Source: Rhodospirillales bacterium (GTDB lineage: Bacteria > Pseudomonadota > Alphaproteobacteria > MPNO01 > UBA2964). From it: 18,693 bases of DNA. A program made the translations under genes and the position numbers. Below are positions 14,013 through 18,693 of the stretch, in pieces. The notes under the pieces are model-generated. The model did no database searches. It had not been told where the DNA came from and saw nothing but the letters and a program-made list of their open reading frames with translations. The stretch is from NCBI GenBank assembly GCA_002727395.1, contig PBWY01000008.1:6081-24773 (forward strand), in the 5' to 3' direction. The first letter of the stretch is position 1. Every line of letters starts with the position of its first letter.

Positions 14013-15098
14013 TTACTTTTGATAAAGCCAAATATCACCCCACACAGGTTCACCATATTCTAACCGGAGTGTTTCACTTTTTACCAGAATTTCTGTAAAA
14101 CCAACTTGGTCAGCAACTTTTCTGACATAAGGTCGACTATGCGAATAGCGCCCGGAGGACGTCAAACTAAAACCCGAACTCCTTTGCATCTCTAGAGAGA
14201 AGAGAATTAAACCGCGTGGTTTAACAACTTTTTTTAAACTAGAGAATAAGGCTTCGAAAGCACCAAAATAAACAAATACATCCGCCGCTAAAACGATATC
14301 GTAAGTGCGGTTGGCTGATTTCAAATAGGATAAAACATCAGAATTTATTAAATTATTATACACTAATTTCTTTTTGGCTTTTTTTAGCATCTGCACGGAT
14401 AAGTCCACACCATCTATCCTACTAGAAAATTGTTTCACAGCTTCACCACAGAGCCCAGTTCCACAACCTAGGTCAAGAATCTCCAGATTAGCTTTTTGCG
14501 AATTCAAATAGTGTTCGATTGTATTAGATATTAGAATGGGTACTCTGTAATCTAAATCATTTTTCAATAATTGGTCAAAGTCTGGGGCAAAACGATCAAA
14601 TAAGATTTTAATATAGTCTTCACTAGCACGATCTGGAGTCTGAAGCGCCCCCATTGCAGACAACATATGCATAGCTTCTGGTTCTTCGGGTTCTAAGTCG
14701 AGGTATTTCTGATACCACCTGGCCGCCGTCTTTGTTTCTTCAATGGATGCGTAGCATTCAGCCAAACCCCATATAGCATCTAAATTATCATCAATTATAT
14801 TAAGAGCATTTTTATAACACTCAATGGCATCTTGATAAGAGGCTTCATCAGATGCCTTTTCAGCTTTAAAACAATAATTTGAAACCTCTTGTTCATTTGC
14901 TTTTTGAAAAAACTCTATAGCACGATCGTTGAAACCTAATGCTTCAGAAATTCTCCCTCTCCCATTTAACGCGACCACACATTTTTCATCTCGCTTTAGA
15001 ACTTTTGCAAAAATTTTATCAGCTTCTTCAAGCGAACCCTTGTTGAATAATTCTTCAGCCTGGGAAATCCAGTTAAAAACAAAAGAATCTGTCGGCAT
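14013..15098 (-). CDS. TPR-repeat/SAM-dependent methyltransferase fusion
   Basis: Seen: 361 residues. Residues about 8-140 form three to four tetratricopeptide repeats (for example AEELFNKGSLEEADKIFAKV and AIECYKNALNIIDDNLDAIW). Residues about 170-360 are a class I methyltransferase with motif I ILDLGCGTGLCGEAV (207-221), GVDLSVQML (230-238), YDIVLAADVFVYFG (266-279) and a glycine-ending strand (PRGLILFSLE). Known: such TPR-methyltransferases are common in alphaproteobacteria and usually uncharacterised; the TPR part probably recruits a protein target or complex. No signal peptide. It diverges from mmcB across 175 bp in which I see no clear regulatory motif. Confidence 0.9.
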   Translation of the reverse strand: MPTDSFVFNWISQAEELFNKGSLEEADKIFAKVLKRDEKCVVALNGRGRISEALGFNDRAIEFFQKANEQEVSNYCFKAEKASDEASYQDAIECYKNALNIIDDNLDAIWGLAECYASIEETKTAARWYQKYLDLEPEEPEAMHMLSAMGALQTPDRASEDYIKILFDRFAPDFDQLLKNDLDYRVPILISNTIEHYLNSQKANLEILDLGCGTGLCGEAVKQFSSRIDGVDLSVQMLKKAKKKLVYNNLINSDVLSYLKSANRTYDIVLAADVFVYFGAFEALFSSLKKVVKPRGLILFSLEMQRSSGFSLTSSGRYSHSRPYVRKVADQVGFTEILVKSETLRLEYGEPVWGDIWLYQK

Positions 15099-15273
15099 TC
15101 TAATTATAACCTCTTAATCACCGCGAGAATTGGCATATGAGATTTCATCGAATTTTACAAAACTTATATAAATCCATAGGACAACACACTATAATAGATT
15201 CTTTATACTCTTAACCGTTAAATTAGTTTAAATTTTTATAAATTTTATTTTGAAACGCTTTGCTCGATTTTAG

Positions 15274-15759
15274 ATGCTGCCACTAGAACTTCCATTTTCT
15301 CCTATGCGTGACAACCTTTCAAAAAAGCCTCACAGGCAATCACACAAAGCCGCAATACTTACCCGCGGTGTCGTAAGGCTTTTCAAAGATCTCTGCTGCG
15401 GATGTTTGACAGAATTTCCGCTCCCTAACAGTCGAAGAGTAGATATTATTACTCTTAGTACTGAGGGAATATTCTCGATTATTGAGGTAAAAAGTTCCGT
15501 TCAAGACTTTAAAGCTGACTCTAAGTGGCAGTTTTATCTACCTTATTGTGATCGCTTTTACTTCGCTGTCTCGGAGGATTTTCCATTGGAAGTTCTTCCT
15601 GGAAACCACGGAATTATAATCGCCGATAAATTTTCTGCCAGCATTGAAAAAGAAACATCAGAAAGATCGATACAAGGGACCCGCAGACGTCAACAACTTA
15701 AAAGGTTTGCATTGATTGCCAGCGAGCGGCTACAAAATATTACTGACCCGCGCCCCTGA
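15274..15759 (+). CDS. mmcB: MmcB-family putative DNA repair endonuclease
   Basis: Seen: 161 residues with a PD-(D/E)xK-like core: Glu47, Asp57 (RRVDIITL) and Glu71-Val-Lys73 (IIEVKSS), then DFKADSKWQFYLPYCDRFYFAV. This order is the hallmark of the alphaproteobacterial MmcB proteins. Known: MmcB is a DNA-damage (SOS) regulated protein proposed to be a repair nuclease. The ATG at 15274 is used, but no ribosome-binding site precedes it, and Met11 (15304) is an alternative. I saw no GTTC-N7-GTTC LexA box upstream. It ends 14 bases from the convergent hldE stop. Confidence 0.88.
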   Translation: MLPLELPFSPMRDNLSKKPHRQSHKAAILTRGVVRLFKDLCCGCLTEFPLPNSRRVDIITLSTEGIFSIIEVKSSVQDFKADSKWQFYLPYCDRFYFAVSEDFPLEVLPGNHGIIIADKFSASIEKETSERSIQGTRRRQQLKRFALIASERLQNITDPRP

Positions 15760-15773
15760 TTAAAATTTTTTAA

Positions 15774-17246
15774 TTAGCGTTCTAAGCGCTCGATAGTTCT
15801 AGTTGTACTATGTCCCTCTTCTATATCAACTAGCAAAACCTGACCGCCATATGACTGTACCAAGTCAGCGCCTATTACATTTTCTAATAAATAATCGGCA
15901 CCCTTAGACAAAAAATCTGGCCTAAGAGCTTTTATTAATTCAATTGGGGTCTCTTCAGAAAATACAACAACCAAATCCACACTTGCTAAGGAAGCTAGTA
16001 CAGACGCGCGAGATTCTTCATTTTGGATTGGACGGCTTTCCCCTTTTATTTGCTTCACAGAAGCATCAGAATTAAGACCCACAATTAATCGGTCACAGAC
16101 AAGGCGAGATTCCGCTAACAAAGCTAAGTGACCTGGATGTATCAGATCAAAACAGCCATTCGTAAACCCTATTTTATCGCTCTGGCTTCGCCAGACCTCG
16201 ACTTTTTTCTTCGCATCCTCTAAAGACAAAATCTTTAATTTGCTTAAATTCAGTGTATCCTGACTTTGAAGTGATTCAACAAGCTCAGTAGCCGAGACAA
16301 CGGCAGTCCCAGTCTTACCGACTGCTATCCCTGCCGCAATATTAGAAAGACGCGATGCCATTAACAAACTTCCACCAGCGGCTAAGACAGCGGCTAATAT
16401 TGCAACCACTGTGTCGCCTGCTCCTGAAACATCAAAAATTTCACGTGCTTCTGCAGGTAAATGATCTATGCTTTTATCGGAAATAAGTGTCATGCCTTCA
16501 GCGCTTCTGGTCACCAGAATGTTTTCTATTCCATATTCCATTGCAATAAATCGCGCTGCTTCAACAAGGTTATTATTATCTATAACTCCTCTTTGGCTGG
16601 ACTCAGAAAGCTCTCGCAGGTTTGGTGTAATAACAGTAGCACCTCTATACCGCCGGTAGTCGTCTCCCTTTGGATCAACAATTACTGGACAATTATAAGT
16701 TTTTGCTATCGAAATTAACTCTTGTAGACTATCTGGTGTTAAAACACCTTTACCATAATCAGAAAGTATAAGAGCATCCGCAGTAGCAATAGTTGTCCTT
16801 ACATAATCAAAGATATTTTCCTTTGTATCATTAGAGATTTCTTTGCAGTCCTCTCTATCTAATCTCATTAATTGTTGAGAACCACCGAAATATCTTTCTT
16901 TGATTGTAGTTTGGCGCCCAGGCTCTCTTATTAGTTTCATCCTAATTTGATTTATACCTTGGACTAACGATTGCACTTGATCTGCTGCCTCGTCATTACC
17001 GACAACACTAACAAAATCAACCGAAACCCCCACCTCAGCCAAGTTTCGGGCTACATTGCCAGCCCCGCCCAACATGGACACTTCATCAATTACACGGCAA
17101 ACTGGTACTGGTGCCTCTGGAGATATACGCGATACATCCCCGTAAACAAACTTATCAAGCATGACGTCACCCAAACACAGAATTTTTACTTTATCGAGCT
17201 GATCAATCAATTGAAGAAGTTTTGTGCTATCATTCATTTTGCGCAT
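15774..17246 (-). CDS. hldE: Bifunctional heptose kinase/adenylyltransferase HldE
   Basis: Seen: 490 residues with two enzymes. Residues about 1-325 are a PfkB/ribokinase-type kinase (CLGDVMLDKFVYGDVSRISP; GGAGNVARNL; DVSGAGDTVVAILAA with the catalytic Asp278). Residues about 355-490 are a cytidylyltransferase-like domain (GFTNGCFDLIHPGHLALL; GLNSDASVKQIKG). Known: HldE phosphorylates heptose-7-phosphate at C1 and later adenylates heptose-1-phosphate, giving ADP-heptose for the lipopolysaccharide core in the cytoplasm. It overlaps the gmhA end by 13 bases from this ATG; Met4 at 17237 would give an ATGA overlap and is equally likely as the true start. Length matches the fused form of the family. 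Confidence 0.96.
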   Translation of the reverse strand: MRKMNDSTKLLQLIDQLDKVKILCLGDVMLDKFVYGDVSRISPEAPVPVCRVIDEVSMLGGAGNVARNLAEVGVSVDFVSVVGNDEAADQVQSLVQGINQIRMKLIREPGRQTTIKERYFGGSQQLMRLDREDCKEISNDTKENIFDYVRTTIATADALILSDYGKGVLTPDSLQELISIAKTYNCPVIVDPKGDDYRRYRGATVITPNLRELSESSQRGVIDNNNLVEAARFIAMEYGIENILVTRSAEGMTLISDKSIDHLPAEAREIFDVSGAGDTVVAILAAVLAAGGSLLMASRLSNIAAGIAVGKTGTAVVSATELVESLQSQDTLNLSKLKILSLEDAKKKVEVWRSQSDKIGFTNGCFDLIHPGHLALLAESRLVCDRLIVGLNSDASVKQIKGESRPIQNEESRASVLASLASVDLVVVFSEETPIELIKALRPDFLSKGADYLLENVIGADLVQSYGGQVLLVDIEEGHSTTRTIERLER

Positions 17247-17809
17247 CGCTGTTCTAACACATCACACATCATGTGACCCAAAACTATATGTGCCTCCTGA
17301 ATTCTAGCTGTATTATCCGAAGGAACTAAAATTAATGGTTTTGAGAGACCAACTAATTCGCCCCCATTTTGCCCGGACAGTGCGGCAGCCGTAATACCCA
17401 TTTCTTTTGCAGCTTTGAGCGCGTTCAAAACGTTGGGGCTTCTGCCTGATGTGGTTATTGCTATTAGCAGGTCCCCCTTATTGCCCAAGGCTCTGAGCTG
17501 AATCTCAAAAACTCGTTCAAATCCAAAATCATTGCTGCCAGCGGTAAGAGCAGAAGTATCAGTTGTTAAAGCGATAGCAGAGAATGGTTCCCTATCCCTT
17601 TTATACCGCACGACCAACTCGGCTGCTAAATGTTGAGCATCCGCCGCACTACCACCGTTACCAACGAAAATAATTTTTTTACCGTTTTTTAAAGTATTTT
17701 CAGCGACAACACACAAAGCCTCAAATTGTTCGGCTAAGGTTTCACGCGTAATTCGCATTACCGCTTCATGTTCAGTAATTTCCTTATCAAAGAAAGACTT
17801 CAAAGTCAT
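17234..17809 (-). CDS. gmhA: Phosphoheptose isomerase GmhA
   Basis: Seen: a SIS-domain sugar isomerase of 191 residues from the ATG at 17809 (a TTG three codons upstream, at 17818, is an alternative). Motifs: FVGNGGSAADAQHLAAEL (substrate and zinc region), ITTSGRSPNVLNALKAA, and ARIQEAHIVLGHMMCD with the catalytic Glu and His. Known: it converts sedoheptulose-7-phosphate to D-glycero-D-manno-heptose-7-phosphate, the first step to ADP-heptose. Its stop overlaps hldE, so the next two activities of the pathway are translated from the same message. No strong ribosome-binding site is visible for either start. Confidence 0.95.
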   Translation of the reverse strand: MTLKSFFDKEITEHEAVMRITRETLAEQFEALCVVAENTLKNGKKIIFVGNGGSAADAQHLAAELVVRYKRDREPFSAIALTTDTSALTAGSNDFGFERVFEIQLRALGNKGDLLIAITTSGRSPNVLNALKAAKEMGITAAALSGQNGGELVGLSKPLILVPSDNTARIQEAHIVLGHMMCDVLEQRCAK

Positions 17810-17885
17810 AAGGGACAATCCATGAAATTTAATATTTCTTATCGAATGGGTAACAGAAAACGCAAACAGTTTCTATTATATTTAA

Positions 17886-18693
17886 TTATGTTACCCAAGG
17901 ACGAAAATGTTTGCTCAAAGTTAAACCCTGACGTTGATAAGATGAACCCGACTCAGCTCCGTAGAGTTTATCTGGTGTATCAGTTAAATGTTCATACTTT
18001 AACCGCCCAACAAGTTGCGCATCCTCCATTGTGAACGGCACCCCGTAAGACCTTACCTCTAGCACTGCCCGCGTACCAGCTGCATCAGCAACAGCATGCC
18101 CAAATCCAGGGTCAAAGAAACCAGCATAGTGAGCACGAAACTCTCCAGTGAATGCATCATATGGAACCATTTCAGCCGCGCAATCTACCGGCACTGAAAC
18201 CGACTCCTTGGAGGCTAAGATGTAAAAGTCATCAGGATTTAATATTATGCTGCGACTACTATCACAGTATATAGGGTCCCAATAATTTATGGGATTATAG
18301 TGCCCTTGTTTATCTACATCTATAAGAGGAGCGTGGGGTTTAGCTTTGAAACCAACGAGGTCCGTATCCCCAACCCCTGCCAAATCAATGGACAGAGGCA
18401 CCCCTCTGAACAATGTATTTTCCTCTTGTTCGGTAAGATCCCGATCAAGTACTGGCTGGTCCTTAAGAAGGCGTTTCAACTCTGCTTCACGAATATCTCC
18501 AGTTCCTCGACATAACCGAAGCTGATTTAACTTGCTACCAGTACGGGCTATAATACTAAATGTTCTCGGAAATATTTCCGCGTAAAGAGGTCCGTGATAA
18601 CCCCTTGCTACAACATCGAAGTCAGAGGAGTAGTCAGTCAAGAGGCGTGTGAATATATCAAGGCGCCCTGTAGAGCTTTTTGGATTAGCCACC
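17886..18693 (-). CDS. dcd: dCTP deaminase, alphaproteobacterial long form, C-terminal part (cut by window edge)
   Basis: Seen: about 268 codons open to the right edge. The sequence begins inside the family: ANPKSSTGRLDIFTRLLTD is an internal motif of the long alphaproteobacterial Dcd proteins, so the GTG at 18692 is not a credible start and roughly 90 N-terminal residues lie outside. Later blocks: GYHGPLYAEIFPRTFSI, then a second deaminase-like half with GEFRAHYAGFFDPGFGH and AVLEVRSYGVPFTMEDAQLV, and a YQRQGLTLSKHF end. Known: Dcd converts dCTP to dUTP, feeding dTTP synthesis; the long form holds two related domains. It lies 76 bases upstream of gmhA on the same strand. Confidence 0.92.
   Translation of the reverse strand, partial: VANPKSSTGRLDIFTRLLTDYSSDFDVVARGYHGPLYAEIFPRTFSIIARTGSKLNQLRLCRGTGDIREAELKRLLKDQPVLDRDLTEQEENTLFRGVPLSIDLAGVGDTDLVGFKAKPHAPLIDVDKQGHYNPINYWDPIYCDSSRSIILNPDDFYILASKESVSVPVDCAAEMVPYDAFTGEFRAHYAGFFDPGFGHAVADAAGTRAVLEVRSYGVPFTMEDAQLVGRLKYEHLTDTPDKLYGAESGSSYQRQGLTLSKHFRPWVT

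Noticed and set aside
15099..15273. LexA box before mmcB
   Set aside because: Looked for because MmcB is SOS-regulated in other alphaproteobacteria, but no GTTC-N7-GTTC or GAAC-N7-GAAC pair is present in this gap.
15763..15780. AT-only palindrome between convergent mmcB and hldE as a bidirectional terminator
   Set aside because: No GC in the stem and the element overlaps the hldE stop; stability would be poor.
17848..17896. Inverted repeat GGGTAAC/GTTACCC between dcd and gmhA
   Set aside because: Seven-base arms with a 35-base loop, one arm within the dcd end; this can easily occur by chance and no T-run follows.
18692..18693. GTG at the right edge as the dcd start
   Set aside because: The sequence there (ANPKSSTGR) is an internal family motif, and about 90 residues of the domain are missing, so the gene is cut by the window edge.

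Overview
The window looks like a stretch of an AT-rich alphaproteobacterial chromosome, probably from a marine or other light-exposed, free-living lineage. Lineage markers are a ChrR-type zinc anti-sigma factor with its ECF sigma factor, an MmcB-type DNA repair nuclease, the long alphaproteobacterial type of dCTP deaminase, and a gmhA-hldE heptose pair. No tRNA, rRNA, CRISPR array, insertion sequence or prophage gene was seen, and no stretch over 300 bases lacks a gene.

Region 1 (about 1-5921) is a photooxidative-stress locus. A partial ubiX-like gene leaves the left edge. A minus-strand operon then encodes a DUF393 thiol-redox protein, an iron-sulfur bacterial cryptochrome/photolyase (FeS-BCP), the sigma factor RpoE and its anti-sigma factor ChrR. 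Two paralogous two-helix membrane proteins flank this operon on the plus strand. One is followed by a 53-residue small ORF and the other by a short-chain dehydrogenase. Four promoters share the pattern TGATCY-N16-CGTAA (one has CGATCT): one before each membrane-protein gene, one directly before rpoE, and one before the DUF393 gene. This is a nearly complete local RpoE regulon with autoregulation. The photolyase reading frame is broken at a run of ten A's; removing one A restores a 516-residue protein with all four expected cluster cysteines.

Region 2 (about 6043-14000) is an accessory catabolic island with no regulator and no membrane transporter. It holds a substrate-binding-like protein without a signal peptide, a glutathione S-transferase, a class II aldolase/adducin protein, and a minus-strand operon of amidase, VOC protein, FAD-dependent oxidoreductase and crotonase. 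Divergent from the amidase is a pair encoding a GlcG/HbpS protein and a divergent Sua5/YrdC protein. Several enzymes lack the classical catalytic residues of their family, so the substrate cannot be read from the sequence.

Region 3 (about 14013-18693) is more housekeeping-like: a TPR-methyltransferase fusion, mmcB, then gmhA-hldE for ADP-heptose synthesis (lipopolysaccharide core), and the C-terminal part of dcd running off the right edge.
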